Of a stretch of 64,000 nucleotides of DNA, positions 8,013 to 16,522 are shown piece after piece (the stretch's first letter is position 1; the number at the start of each line of letters is the position of its first letter). The position numbers were made by a program, and so were the translations under genes. The stretch covers positions 1-64,000 of the forward strand of contig NZ_SLZV01000002.1 of the NCBI RefSeq assembly GCF_004346095.1, read 5' to 3'. The stretch comes from Faecalimonas umbilicata. GTDB taxonomy: Bacteria; Bacillota; Clostridia; Lachnospirales; Lachnospiraceae. Below the pieces are notes generated by a model. It did not search any database. It had not been told where the DNA came from and saw only the letters and a list, made by a program, of their open reading frames with translations.

Positions 8013-8054
8013 AAAAAGAACATGTCTGCAAATACTCACAGACATGCTCTTCTT
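8013..8054 (-). terminator. Terminator of the surface protein gene
   Basis: The arms CATGTCTG (8021-8028) and CAGACATG (8039-8046) pair perfectly, extended by A/T pairs outward. On the minus strand a run of T follows. It lies 38 bases past the surface-protein stop. Confidence 0.85.
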
Positions 8055-8091
8055 TTAATAATTCATTTTATCCTGCTTGAAATCCGTTCCG

Positions 8092-9804
8092 CTATTCTTC
8101 AGAATCTTCGGATTTTTTTCTAAGTCCTACTGCTCCTGCAATTCCACTTCCGATTAACATTACTCCTAATCCAAGAATCGAAGCCGGATCTCCTGTTTTT
8201 GGAGCCTCAGATTTCTTCTTTTTGTCCTCGTTCTTTTCCTCTTCTTTATTCGGTTTCTGCTCTGGCTTCTGTTCCGGCTTTTGCTCTGGTTTTTGTTCCG
8301 GATCTACTGTTTCCTCTTTCTCAATCCTCTCCGCCGTTACAAGAAGATTATTCAGTGCTTCCACTCTCTCCTGGAGCACAGCCTTCTCTGTATCCGGATT
8401 TGCAAGAAGTTCCTTCAACTCATTGTAAAGCGCCTCCATCTTGTCAAAGTCCTCTTTTGTAAAGCCTCCGGCTTTGCCGACATTTTTTCTCTCGGATTCA
8501 AGAATCTTTTCCATATCTTCCATGAAATTCTTCATAGAATCTTCCAATTTCATAACAGTACTCTTCGCAAACTCTATCTGCTGTAATGCCTCATACAGTT
8601 TCTCCACGTCTGTCTCATTGGATACAGAAAGAGCTTTTGCCTGATCATAAGACTCGACATAAAATCCTGTTGTATTCTTATCATAATTTTCTGGGTGTGC
8701 TTTAATATCTTCATACAAATCTTTGTATTCTTTATCTGCAACTTTACCTGCCAATGCCTCTTTTATTTTCTCAGCAGACATTGGGATCTCTGTCATTTTC
8801 TGATTTGCCATATTCAGCTTTTCTATTGCTTCATTCCAGTTCGCACTGTCGGCAGCCTTTTGTGCTTCATCAAGCAATGTTTGAATTGTAGCCAGATCCT
8901 GATCTGCATACAGACCGGAAACTTTTAACTGTTCCAGCATCTGACGAGATTCCTCTATGAGCTTTATCACTCCACTTTCTGAAACGACCGGCGTCTGTAA
9001 CAACTGCTTCAACATTGCCACTGCCTGAGCCGTCTCTGCTTGCGTCATCGCTTCGATCTTATTTCTGTCAATCGTTGCAAGTACATTCTTCAAAGCTTGA
9101 ATATAATCCGGAGCATATACTTCTGCCTGTGATACAACCTGATCTGCCAACGCAATCAATTCATAAAGTTCCGATTTGTCTACCACCTCTGGAATGAGTT
9201 CAAGACCATTTACAGCATTGACAAAACGTTCAAAAATTCCATAAATCTGTGTTCCATCTGGATCATAATATTTCATTGGATCTGCGCGAAGTGCCAGCAT
9301 CTCCGCTTTCGCAGCTTCATATACCTTCCATGACTGTTCCGTATACATCAAAGGTCCAAAAATAACCTCATCTGCATCTGCCAAAAGTCCATCCACTTCT
9401 GCCTGCACCATTGCAATAAATTCAGCTTCCGTCATGCTCTCTTTTTCTTCCTTATTCTGTCCGAGCCCCGGCTGCTGTACTTCCTGATCACTTTCAGTCT
9501 CTGGCTGCTGTACCTCTTGTTGTTCTTCCTTCTCCGGCTGTTGTGTCTGAAGTTCTTCTCCCGTTACCGGTTGCTGATCTTGCTCTTCTCCAACCACCGG
9601 CTGCTGTGTTTGTTGTTCGTCTTGCTGTGGTGCAGAGAGATCTTCCTGTGTCTGAGACTCAGCTTCCGCATTCTGACTTTCTTTTTCCGCTTCCGTACCT
9701 GCTGTCTGTGTCTCTGCAGCCATAACAGTGATGCCCGATGTGCCAACAGTCCCCACTGCCATAACAATTGCCAGTCCCAATGCTGCTAATTGCTTTCTCT
9801 TCAT
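8092..9804 (-). CDS. Cell-wall anchored surface protein (LPXTG-like, APKTGD)
   Basis: 570-residue secreted protein. An N-terminal signal peptide (MKRKQLAALGLAIVMAVG, cleavage likely after VMAAE) is followed by a Gln/Glu/Pro-rich low-complexity stretch (about residues 30-120). A long, mostly helical middle resembles FIVAR-type repeats (KVYEAAKAEMLAL, LYEALQQIEFAKS, KMEALYNELKELL). Four PEQK repeats and a lysine-rich linker lead to a C-terminal sorting signal: SEAPKTGD, a hydrophobic helix and an RKKSED tail. Sortase should cut APKTG and attach the protein to peptidoglycan; no sortase lies in the window. The start is the ATG at 9804, 8 bases after AAGGAGG; a GTG two codons upstream is too close to it. 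The ligand is unknown. Confidence 0.88.
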   Translation of the reverse strand: MKRKQLAALGLAIVMAVGTVGTSGITVMAAETQTAGTEAEKESQNAEAESQTQEDLSAPQQDEQQTQQPVVGEEQDQQPVTGEELQTQQPEKEEQQEVQQPETESDQEVQQPGLGQNKEEKESMTEAEFIAMVQAEVDGLLADADEVIFGPLMYTEQSWKVYEAAKAEMLALRADPMKYYDPDGTQIYGIFERFVNAVNGLELIPEVVDKSELYELIALADQVVSQAEVYAPDYIQALKNVLATIDRNKIEAMTQAETAQAVAMLKQLLQTPVVSESGVIKLIEESRQMLEQLKVSGLYADQDLATIQTLLDEAQKAADSANWNEAIEKLNMANQKMTEIPMSAEKIKEALAGKVADKEYKDLYEDIKAHPENYDKNTTGFYVESYDQAKALSVSNETDVEKLYEALQQIEFAKSTVMKLEDSMKNFMEDMEKILESERKNVGKAGGFTKEDFDKMEALYNELKELLANPDTEKAVLQERVEALNNLLVTAERIEKEETVDPEQKPEQKPEQKPEQKPNKEEEKNEDKKKKSEAPKTGDPASILGLGVMLIGSGIAGAVGLRKKSEDSEE

Positions 9805-9843
9805 ATCCACTTCCTCCTTTATTCCGATTTTTCTGATACTGTC

Positions 9844-9872
9844 AATATAACATTTGTTGTGTATTTTGTCTA
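9844..9872 (-). promoter_or_regulatory. Promoter of the surface protein gene
   Basis: On the minus strand TAGACA (9867-9872) is followed after 17 bases by TATATT (9844-9849), about 40 bases before the ATG. The rest of the gap to blaI (about 9873-10062) is very T-rich on the plus strand, and I see no gene in it. Confidence 0.55.
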
Positions 9873-10062
9873 TTTTTTTATTCTATACATTTTATTTTTA
9901 TTTATTTTGTATATTTTTTCTTCTTTTTTCTTTCTAAAACTAATGTTATTTCGACATTTTTACATAAATATTAACTTTTGTCTTAATTTTTCAGACTTTT
10001 TGTATATCTTCTTATTTTTATTTCACATACGCATCCTGCCACTTCTACCTGTCACCTGCTAT

Positions 10063-10110
10063 TTGACTTTTTTTTCTCTCTCCTTTATAATATTTTTATT
10101 ACATATGTAA
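10063..10110 (+). promoter_or_regulatory. blaI-blaR1 promoter with BlaI operator
   Basis: TTGACT (10063-10068), 17 bases, then a perfect TATAAT (10086-10091). The perfect palindrome TTACATATGTAA follows at 10099-10110, over the expected transcription start. It contains the TACA/TGTA halves that BlaI/MecI repressors bind, so the pair should repress itself. GGAGG follows shortly before the ATG. Confidence 0.85.
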
Positions 10111-10126
10111 GATTTGGAGGATTACT

Positions 10127-10507
10127 ATGAAAAAATTGCCACAAATTTCAGAAGCCGAATATGAAGTTATGAAAATCGTATGGAAATACGCACCGATCAA
10201 TACAAATGAGATTACTGAAAAACTCACACGTACTACTTCCTGGAGCCCCAAAACAATCCAAACCCTGATTAAGCGCCTTACGACAAAGGGAGCTCTTTCC
10301 TACGAAAAGCACGGACGTATTTTTGTCTACTCACCACTGGTAAAGGAAAATGAATACATTTGTCAGGAAAGTTCTTCTTTTTTGAATCGCTATTATAATG
10401 GTGATATCACCGCTATGCTGTCTTCCTACATTGAAAATGACCGATTATCAGACAGTGAAATCGCTACTCTTCGTTCTATTCTTTCCAACGGCAAAGGAGG
10501 ACAGTAA
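10127..10507 (+). CDS. blaI: BlaI/MecI-family repressor
   Basis: 126-residue winged-helix repressor. ISEAEYEVMKIVWKYAP and TNEITEKL...SPKTIQTLIKRL form the DNA-binding domain (about residues 5-75), followed by a dimerisation helix region with FLNRYYNGDITAML. Members of this family dimerise on TACA/TGTA sites and are removed by proteolysis when the partner sensor binds a beta-lactam. An operator of that form sits in its own promoter. The stop codon is followed at once by blaR1 (ATG at 10509), with GGAGG at the end of blaI serving as its ribosome site. Confidence 0.94.
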   Translation: MKKLPQISEAEYEVMKIVWKYAPINTNEITEKLTRTTSWSPKTIQTLIKRLTTKGALSYEKHGRIFVYSPLVKENEYICQESSSFLNRYYNGDITAMLSSYIENDRLSDSEIATLRSILSNGKGGQ

Positions 10508-10508
10508 C

Positions 10509-12305
10509 ATGGCTGATTTTATGATTCGTTTTCTTCTGTCAAACTTGTTTCTTGGAATTTTCATCGGGATACTTGCATTCTGCAAATGGATATTTCGCAG
10601 GACACTCTCCAGTCAAATGCAGTACCATCTTTGGTTCCTTCTCTTCTTTTTCCTGCTTGTTCCTTTTGTCCCGGTATGCTCTTTTTCTCTGCCCGCACAA
10701 ATTTCTTCATTTTTCAGTACATTTTCCTCCCAGAAAGGATTTGCCCATCACCCTCTCACAGACAGCCCTCTTTCTTCCACATTTTCAAACACTTCTGAAT
10801 GGATGAATGATTTTACAATATCTATGAGCAGGCAGGTTCCTTCCATTGCAGGACAGATTCTTTTTTTGCTATGGTGCACAGGGATTGGGATCATGTTCAT
10901 TTTTTTTATCCGTTCTGTCCGGCAGCTATATCACTTAAGCAGTACAGCACTTCCTCTGGAAAATGCTGAAATTTCTTCTTTGTATATAAGCTGCCTGAAA
11001 GAGCTTGGTATTACGCGGAACATCCCCGTCTATACCACTGCCTTTCTTCCATCACCTGCGATTACCGGAATTTTTCAACCTCGCATTTACCTTCCACTTC
11101 GTCTGATTTCCGGTTATCCTCACAGTGCCCTCCGCTACATTCTCCTGCACGAATTGCAGCACTATCGCCAAAAAGATGGCCTGTTGAATCTTTTTCTAAA
11201 TATTTTCTGTGCACTCTACTGGTTCAATCCGGCTGTCTGGTATGTCCTTCATGAAATACGCATCGACCGTGAAATCGCCTGTGATACTTCTGTTTTGGAA
11301 ACCTTAGGCGAAACTTCCTGTCAGGAGTATGGTGCCGCTTTAATTAATTTTGCTGAGACACTTTCTCACACTCCCTTTTCCTTCTCTGTCGGACTTGGCG
11401 GATCGATGCCGCAGATGAAGCGGAGGATCCTTAATATCGCCTCCTATCAAGCTCCCACACAGTGGAAAAAGGCGAAAGGCTACGCCCTGGTTCTGGTGAT
11501 TTCTCTACTGTTGATCAGTATGTCCCCTGTGTTGTCTATGCAGGCCGCAAAGGAAACTTCCTTCCGCCCAGATCCCTCGGACAGCATTGTTTCTACTATT
11601 GATCTTTCTTCTTATTTCAGAGATTATGAAGGTACTTTTGTATTATACGATTTGCAAAAGGATCATTACCAAATTTATCATCCCGAACAGGCATACAAAA
11701 GAATTTCCCCGGATTCTACCTACAAACTCTATAGTGCTCTGTTCGGATTGGAAGAAAAAATTATTACTCCAAAAGATTCCATGATCCCATGGGATCACAA
11801 TCATTATCCGTTTGATGCCTGGAATAAAAACCATACCTTGGACTCTGCAATGTCTGCTTCGGTCAACTGGTATTTCCAGACAATCGACAAAAAATTGGGG
11901 CACGGCAAAATCCGTTCTTACCTACAGCAGATTCATTATGGGAACGAATCGATCGATCAATCTGATTCTTACTGGATGGAGTCTTCCTTAAAAATTTCTG
12001 CCTTCGAACAAGTCAGCCTGCTGACAGATTTCTATCAAAATACCTTTGCTTTTAATCCGGAACATATTGCTGCCGTAAAAGATTCCATCCGCCTGATTAC
12101 ACACGGCAAAAACACACTTTATGGAAAAACAGGAACCGGTAATGTCAATGGGCAAAATGTAAATGGATGGTTCATCGGATATATCGAAAACTCACAAAAT
12201 ACATATTTGTTTGCCACAAATATTCAGGCAGAACAGCAGGCCTCCGGAAGCACTGCATCACAGATTACACTGGATCTATTAGAGGATATGGGAATTTGGA
12301 ATTGA
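10509..12305 (+). CDS. blaR1: BlaR1/MecR1-type beta-lactam sensor protease
   Basis: 598 residues from the ATG at 10509, directly after blaI. The N-terminal half has several membrane helices and an M56 metalloprotease site: His214-Glu215-Leu-Gln-His218, with a third ligand likely in REIACD (about 255). After a further helix (about 325-345), the extracellular C-terminal half is a penicillin-binding, class D-like sensor with Ser403-Thr-Tyr-Lys406, Ser451-Val-Asn and Lys540-Thr-Gly. All catalytic parts are present. Binding of a beta-lactam to Ser403 should activate the protease and inactivate BlaI. No beta-lactamase or mecA-like gene lies next to it, so its targets must be elsewhere or the pair only controls itself. 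Confidence 0.94.
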   Translation: MADFMIRFLLSNLFLGIFIGILAFCKWIFRRTLSSQMQYHLWFLLFFFLLVPFVPVCSFSLPAQISSFFSTFSSQKGFAHHPLTDSPLSSTFSNTSEWMNDFTISMSRQVPSIAGQILFLLWCTGIGIMFIFFIRSVRQLYHLSSTALPLENAEISSLYISCLKELGITRNIPVYTTAFLPSPAITGIFQPRIYLPLRLISGYPHSALRYILLHELQHYRQKDGLLNLFLNIFCALYWFNPAVWYVLHEIRIDREIACDTSVLETLGETSCQEYGAALINFAETLSHTPFSFSVGLGGSMPQMKRRILNIASYQAPTQWKKAKGYALVLVISLLLISMSPVLSMQAAKETSFRPDPSDSIVSTIDLSSYFRDYEGTFVLYDLQKDHYQIYHPEQAYKRISPDSTYKLYSALFGLEEKIITPKDSMIPWDHNHYPFDAWNKNHTLDSAMSASVNWYFQTIDKKLGHGKIRSYLQQIHYGNESIDQSDSYWMESSLKISAFEQVSLLTDFYQNTFAFNPEHIAAVKDSIRLITHGKNTLYGKTGTGNVNGQNVNGWFIGYIENSQNTYLFATNIQAEQQASGSTASQITLDLLEDMGIWN

Positions 12306-12326
12306 CTATATCCTTGAAACCGTAAA

Positions 12327-12357
12327 AACCCCTTACGCTTTCATTGCGTAAGGGGTT
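12327..12357 (-). terminator. Terminator between blaR1 and ppdK
   Basis: A perfect 12-base-pair hairpin, AACCCCTTACGC (12327-12338) with GCGTAAGGGGTT (12346-12357) and a 7-base loop. On the minus strand it is followed by TTTTTAC, fitting ppdK. On the plus strand it lies 22 bases past blaR1 and could also serve that gene. Confidence 0.9.
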
Positions 12358-12404
12358 CTGTTATTGAAACTAATTAAGTTTCCACACCTATTCTATACGG
12401 TGTA

Positions 12405-15029
12405 TTACTTGTTATTGATTGCAGCCTGTGCAGCAGCTAATCTTGCGATCGGCACACGGAATGGTGAACAAGATACATAGTCTAATCCAATCTTATGGCA
12501 GAATTCTACGGAACTTGGATCTCCACCGTGCTCTCCACAGATACCTACATGTAAATCTGGATTTGCCGGTCTTCCTAATTTCACAGCTGTCTCCATTAAT
12601 TTACCTACACCGATCTGGTCTAATTTTGCAAATGGATCGTTCTCGAAGATTTTTGCATCGTAGTATCCTTCTAAGAATTTACCAGCATCATCACGAGAGA
12701 ATCCGAATGTCATCTGTGTTAAGTCGTTTGTACCGAAGCAGAAGAAATCAGCTTCTTTTGCAATCTCATCAGCTGTAAGAGCAGCTCTTGGAATCTCGAT
12801 CATTGTACCTACATGGTATTTTAATTCAACACCAGCAGCTTCGATCTCAGCATCTGCTGTCTCTACAACAACTTTCTTCACATATTTTAATTCTTTGATA
12901 TCTCCGATTAACGGAATCATGATCTCTGGGCAAACATCCCAGTCAGCATGTGCTTTCTGTACATTGATTGCTGCACGGATCACAGCTCTTGTCTGCATTC
13001 TTGCGATTTCTGGATAAGTAACTGCAAGACGGCATCCACGATGTCCCATCATTGGGTTGAATTCATGTAAAGAATCAATGATTGCTTTGATCTGTTCAAC
13101 TGTTTTTCCCTGAGTATCAGCAAGTTTCTTAATATCTTCCTCTGTTGTCGGAACGAATTCATGTAACGGTGGATCTAAGAAACGGATTGTTACCGGATTA
13201 CCTTCTAATGCTTCATATAAAGCTTCGAAGTCTCCCTGCTGTTCTGGAAGGATCTTCTCAAGAGCAGCTTCTCTTTCTTCTAATGTCTCAGAACAGATCA
13301 TTTCACGGAATGCATCAATTCTGTTTCCTTCGAAGAACATATGCTCTGTACGGCAAAGTCCGATACCTTCAGCGCCAAGCTCACGAGCTTTTCTTGCATC
13401 TGCTGGAGTATCCGCATTTGTTCTTACTCCTAATGTTCTATATTTATCAGCCCATCCCATGATTCTTCCGAATTCACCAGCGATTGTAGCGTCTACTGTC
13501 GGGATGATTCCGTCGTAGATGTTACCTGTAGAACCGTCAAGAGAGATTGGATCTCCTTCATGGTATTCTTTTCCAGCTAATGTAAATTTCTTGTTTGCTT
13601 CATCCATTGTGATGTCACCACATCCAGATACACAGCATGTACCCATACCACGAGCAACAACGGCAGCGTGAGATGTCATACCACCACGAACTGTTAAGAT
13701 ACCCTGAGCAGCTTTCATACCTTCAATATCTTCCGGTGATGTCTCAAGACGAACAAGAACAACTTTTTCTCCTCTTGCAGCCCACTCTTTTGCATCTTCT
13801 GCTGTGAAGACAATCTTACCGCAAGCAGCTCCTGGAGATGCTCCTAAAGCTTTTCCAACTGGTACAGCTTTCTTTAATTCTGCAGCATCAAACTGTGGGT
13901 GAAGTAATGTATCTAAGTTACGAGGATCGATCATTGCAACAGCTTTCTCTTCTGTGATCATTCCTTCGTCTACTAAATCACAAGCGATCTTTAAAGCAGC
14001 CTGAGCTGTTCTCTTACCGTTACGTGTCTGTAACATGTAGAGTTTCTTATCTTCGATTGTGAATTCCATATCCTGCATATCTCTGTAGTGATCTTCCAAA
14101 GTCTTGCAGATTCCTACGAACTGTTCGTAAACTTCTGGCATAACTTCTTTTAACTGGTCAATCTTCTGTGGTGTACGAACACCTGCAACAACGTCTTCAC
14201 CCTGAGCGTTCATTAAGAACTCACCCATTAAGTGTTTCTCTCCTGTTGCTGGGTCACGAGTAAATGCAACACCTGTACCAGATGTCTCTCCCATGTTACC
14301 GAATGCCATCATCTGTACGTTTACAGCTGTTCCCCAAGAATATGGGATATCGTTGTCACGACGGTAAACGTTAGCACGTGGGTTATCCCAAGAACGGAAT
14401 ACAGCTTTTACAGCACCCATTAACTGTTCTTTTGGATCTGTAGGGAATTCTTCCCCAATCTTTTCTTTATATTCAGCTTTGAACTGTTCAGCAAGTTTCT
14501 GTAAATCTTCTGCTGTGAGGTCAACGTCCTGAGTTACACCTTTTTCAGCTTTCATCTCGTCGATCAGTTCTTCAAAATATTTTTTACCGACTTCCATAAC
14601 TACGTCAGAGTACATCTGGATAAATCTTCTATAGCAATCCCATGCCCAACGTGGATTTCCTGATTTTTCAGCTAATACTTTGACAACTTCTTCATTTAAT
14701 CCGAGGTTTAAGATTGTATCCATCATACCTGGCATAGAAGCTCTTGCTCCAGAACGAACAGATACAAGAAGTGGATTTTCTTTGTCACCGAATTTCTTTC
14801 CAGTAACTTCTTCCATTTTAACGATTGCGTCCATGATCTGTTCCATGATCTCATCGTTAATTTTTCTTCCATCTTCATAATATTGTGTACAAGCATCTGT
14901 TGTGATTGTGAATCCCTGTGGCACTGGAAGACCTAACTTTGTCATCTCTGCAAGGTTAGCACCTTTACCGCCAAGAGTGTTTCTCATGCTTGCGTCACCT
15001 TCGGTGAACATATAAACCCATTTTGCCAT
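12405..15029 (-). CDS. ppdK: Pyruvate, phosphate dikinase
   Basis: 874-residue PPDK, the full family length. It reversibly converts pyruvate, ATP and phosphate to PEP, AMP and PPi, and in anaerobes often runs in the glycolytic direction. The N-terminal ATP-grasp domain (about 1-340) has SVRSGARASMPGM. The swivelling phosphohistidine domain has GGMTSHAAVVARG with catalytic His454. The C-terminal PEP/pyruvate barrel has GICGEHGGDP with Cys831. These positions match those known from the Clostridium symbiosum enzyme. Codon use is strongly biased, as in nifJ, suggesting high expression. AGGAGG precedes the ATG; a promoter and structured leader lie upstream and a strong terminator follows. Confidence 0.98.
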   Translation of the reverse strand: MAKWVYMFTEGDASMRNTLGGKGANLAEMTKLGLPVPQGFTITTDACTQYYEDGRKINDEIMEQIMDAIVKMEEVTGKKFGDKENPLLVSVRSGARASMPGMMDTILNLGLNEEVVKVLAEKSGNPRWAWDCYRRFIQMYSDVVMEVGKKYFEELIDEMKAEKGVTQDVDLTAEDLQKLAEQFKAEYKEKIGEEFPTDPKEQLMGAVKAVFRSWDNPRANVYRRDNDIPYSWGTAVNVQMMAFGNMGETSGTGVAFTRDPATGEKHLMGEFLMNAQGEDVVAGVRTPQKIDQLKEVMPEVYEQFVGICKTLEDHYRDMQDMEFTIEDKKLYMLQTRNGKRTAQAALKIACDLVDEGMITEEKAVAMIDPRNLDTLLHPQFDAAELKKAVPVGKALGASPGAACGKIVFTAEDAKEWAARGEKVVLVRLETSPEDIEGMKAAQGILTVRGGMTSHAAVVARGMGTCCVSGCGDITMDEANKKFTLAGKEYHEGDPISLDGSTGNIYDGIIPTVDATIAGEFGRIMGWADKYRTLGVRTNADTPADARKARELGAEGIGLCRTEHMFFEGNRIDAFREMICSETLEEREAALEKILPEQQGDFEALYEALEGNPVTIRFLDPPLHEFVPTTEEDIKKLADTQGKTVEQIKAIIDSLHEFNPMMGHRGCRLAVTYPEIARMQTRAVIRAAINVQKAHADWDVCPEIMIPLIGDIKELKYVKKVVVETADAEIEAAGVELKYHVGTMIEIPRAALTADEIAKEADFFCFGTNDLTQMTFGFSRDDAGKFLEGYYDAKIFENDPFAKLDQIGVGKLMETAVKLGRPANPDLHVGICGEHGGDPSSVEFCHKIGLDYVSCSPFRVPIARLAAAQAAINNK

Positions 15030-15080
15030 GTCTAAACGACCTCCTAAAAATATTTTGCTTTAGTATAAAACATGAAAAAT

Positions 15081-15103
15081 ACGACTTTTTGCCATGAAGT
15101 CGT
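15081..15103 (-). promoter_or_regulatory. Stem-loop in the ppdK leader
   Basis: A perfect 7-base-pair stem, ACGACTT (15081-15087) with AAGTCGT (15097-15103). On the minus strand ATTTTTC follows, so it looks like a weak intrinsic terminator. It lies between the ppdK promoter (15151-15179) and the gene. It could attenuate ppdK or simply end transcripts from the upstream HAD gene. Confidence 0.5.
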
Positions 15104-15150
15104 TCATCTTTTATATATCCAATAACGGTTTCCCCCGCTATCTGTATATC

Positions 15151-15179
15151 ATTTTATCTGTTTTACTTCGGATAGTCAA
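15151..15179 (-). promoter_or_regulatory. Promoter of ppdK
   Basis: On the minus strand TTGACT (15174-15179) is followed after 17 bases by TAAAAT (15151-15156). This gives an untranslated leader of about 115 bases. A second possible -10 box (TATACT) lies nearer the gene but lacks a good -35. Confidence 0.65.
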
Positions 15180-15247
15180 GGACTTTCTTGGTAAAAACTA
15201 CTGTTTTGTTACTTTTTTATCAAAGAATCTTCTATCTGCTCTTACTC

Positions 15248-15769
15248 TCACCCTCGAAGTGTTGCAATCAACCGTTTGGTATATAAAAGCAGGTCCAATC
15301 CATCTGTAATATTTCTCACACAGATATCTGCTTTTGCCCCAAGTTTCCCACACATTCCTTCTTCTCCCATCACAGCAACAGACAACCCTGCAATTCGGCA
15401 CATTTCCAGATCATTTCTTCCGTTTCCTATGCAGACACAGTGATCAGCGCCAAGCGTTTCCACAATCTTTCGCTTTTCCTCTGCCGCTTCACTTGTCGGA
15501 AATGTATGTATTTGTACCGGAAGTTGCTGACACAATTTCCTCACAGTCCCATGTGTATCTGCAGTCACAATATAGATTTCCAACTGTTCCGAAAGCTGTT
15601 GCAAACGCTCAGCAACCCCTTTTTGCAATGCCCCATCCAATGCAATTGTTCCATTATAATCCAGGATCAAATACCTCATCTGCAGTTTCTGATATCCCGG
15701 GATTTCCACTGTAATTCCTCGCTGCTGCTTTGGCATAGTTTCTTTCTCTGCCTGCTTTGTCTCTCTCAT
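15248..15769 (-). CDS. HAD-family phosphatase, soluble P-type-ATPase-like
   Basis: 173-residue haloacid dehalogenase-fold protein. Motif I is LDYNGTIA, motif II is IVTADTHGT, a lysine lies near EEKRKIVE, and motif IV is GNGRNDLEMC. There is no large cap domain, and the pattern resembles the COG4087 soluble P-type-ATPase-like group. The nucleophile Asp is present, but the usual second Asp of DxD is Asn, as tends to occur outside true phosphomonoesterases. Substrate unknown. It follows the cyclophilin lipoprotein by about 37 bases and is probably cotranscribed. The start is the ATG after GGGAAGG; a later ATG before LILDYNGT is less likely. Confidence 0.75.
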   Translation of the reverse strand: MRETKQAEKETMPKQQRGITVEIPGYQKLQMRYLILDYNGTIALDGALQKGVAERLQQLSEQLEIYIVTADTHGTVRKLCQQLPVQIHTFPTSEAAEEKRKIVETLGADHCVCIGNGRNDLEMCRIAGLSVAVMGEEGMCGKLGAKADICVRNITDGLDLLLYTKRLIATLRG

Positions 15770-15806
15770 CGTTTCCTTCCCTCTCCCATTCCCTCTTGCA
15801 AGAGAT

Positions 15807-16445
15807 TTAGTCTATCACCTTCACGGATGTCATGACCGGCTGCTCTTCTGTCGGAATCGTGCCGTTATTGTCTGTCGGTTCTGCATCTTCACAGATTCTA
15901 TCTACAACATCCATACCTTCTGTCACATATCCAAACGCCGCATAACTTCCGTCCAGATGTTTGCTGTCCTCATGGACGATAAAGAACTGGGAACTTGCGC
16001 TGTCGTTTGCGCGAGAACGCGCCATGGAAATCGCACCCCTCGTATGTAAAAGGTTGTTTTCCACTCCGTTTTGAGAAAATTCACCTTTGATCGTCTGATC
16101 AGATCCTCCGGTGCCATCGCCTCTTGGATCTCCGCCTTGGATCATAAATCCACTCATAATTCTGTGAAAAGTCAGTCCGTCATAAAAACCTTCCTTTGCA
16201 AGATTTACAAAATTTGTCACTGTGATCGGCGCTTCATCTGCATCCAGCTCCACTTTAATCGTCCCATAATCCTTCACCTGGATTTCTACATGATGTTTTC
16301 CGGTAAGAAGATTCTCTTCACCACCTTCTGTTCCCTTTTCTGTCTTCGTTGTATCTTTTGAGGCTTCTTCCTTCCCTTTTCCACATCCTGCAAATATACT
16401 CATCCCTAAAAGGATTGCAAGCAAGATCGATACCGTCTTCTTCAT
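15807..16445 (-). CDS. Cyclophilin-type peptidyl-prolyl isomerase, lipoprotein
   Basis: 212-residue secreted foldase. A signal peptide ends in the lipobox IFAGC (Cys about residue 20), so the mature protein is lipid-anchored outside the membrane. A charged linker and the cyclophilin domain (about 55-210) follow, with FHRIMSGFMIQGGDPRGDGTGG, SMARSRANDSASSQFFI and YAAFGYVTEGMDVVDRI; the catalytic Arg in FHRI is present. It should speed proline isomerisation during folding of exported proteins. The start is at 16445, with AGGAG 9 bases upstream; an ATG eight codons earlier lacks a ribosome site. The HAD gene follows. Confidence 0.93.
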   Translation of the reverse strand: MKKTVSILLAILLGMSIFAGCGKGKEEASKDTTKTEKGTEGGEENLLTGKHHVEIQVKDYGTIKVELDADEAPITVTNFVNLAKEGFYDGLTFHRIMSGFMIQGGDPRGDGTGGSDQTIKGEFSQNGVENNLLHTRGAISMARSRANDSASSQFFIVHEDSKHLDGSYAAFGYVTEGMDVVDRICEDAEPTDNNGTIPTEEQPVMTSVKVID

Positions 16446-16522
16446 CTTAATTTTTCTCCTGTCACTCATATTTTTTAAGTTTCCCCTATCATAGCATAGT
16501 TTTGCCAGAATGTAATCTCATT

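Noticed and set aside
8222-8462. Plus-strand open frames rich in Cys/Gly/Ser across the surface-protein gene
   Set aside because: They are shadows of the Gln/Pro/Lys repeat region of the minus-strand gene, with no ribosome site.
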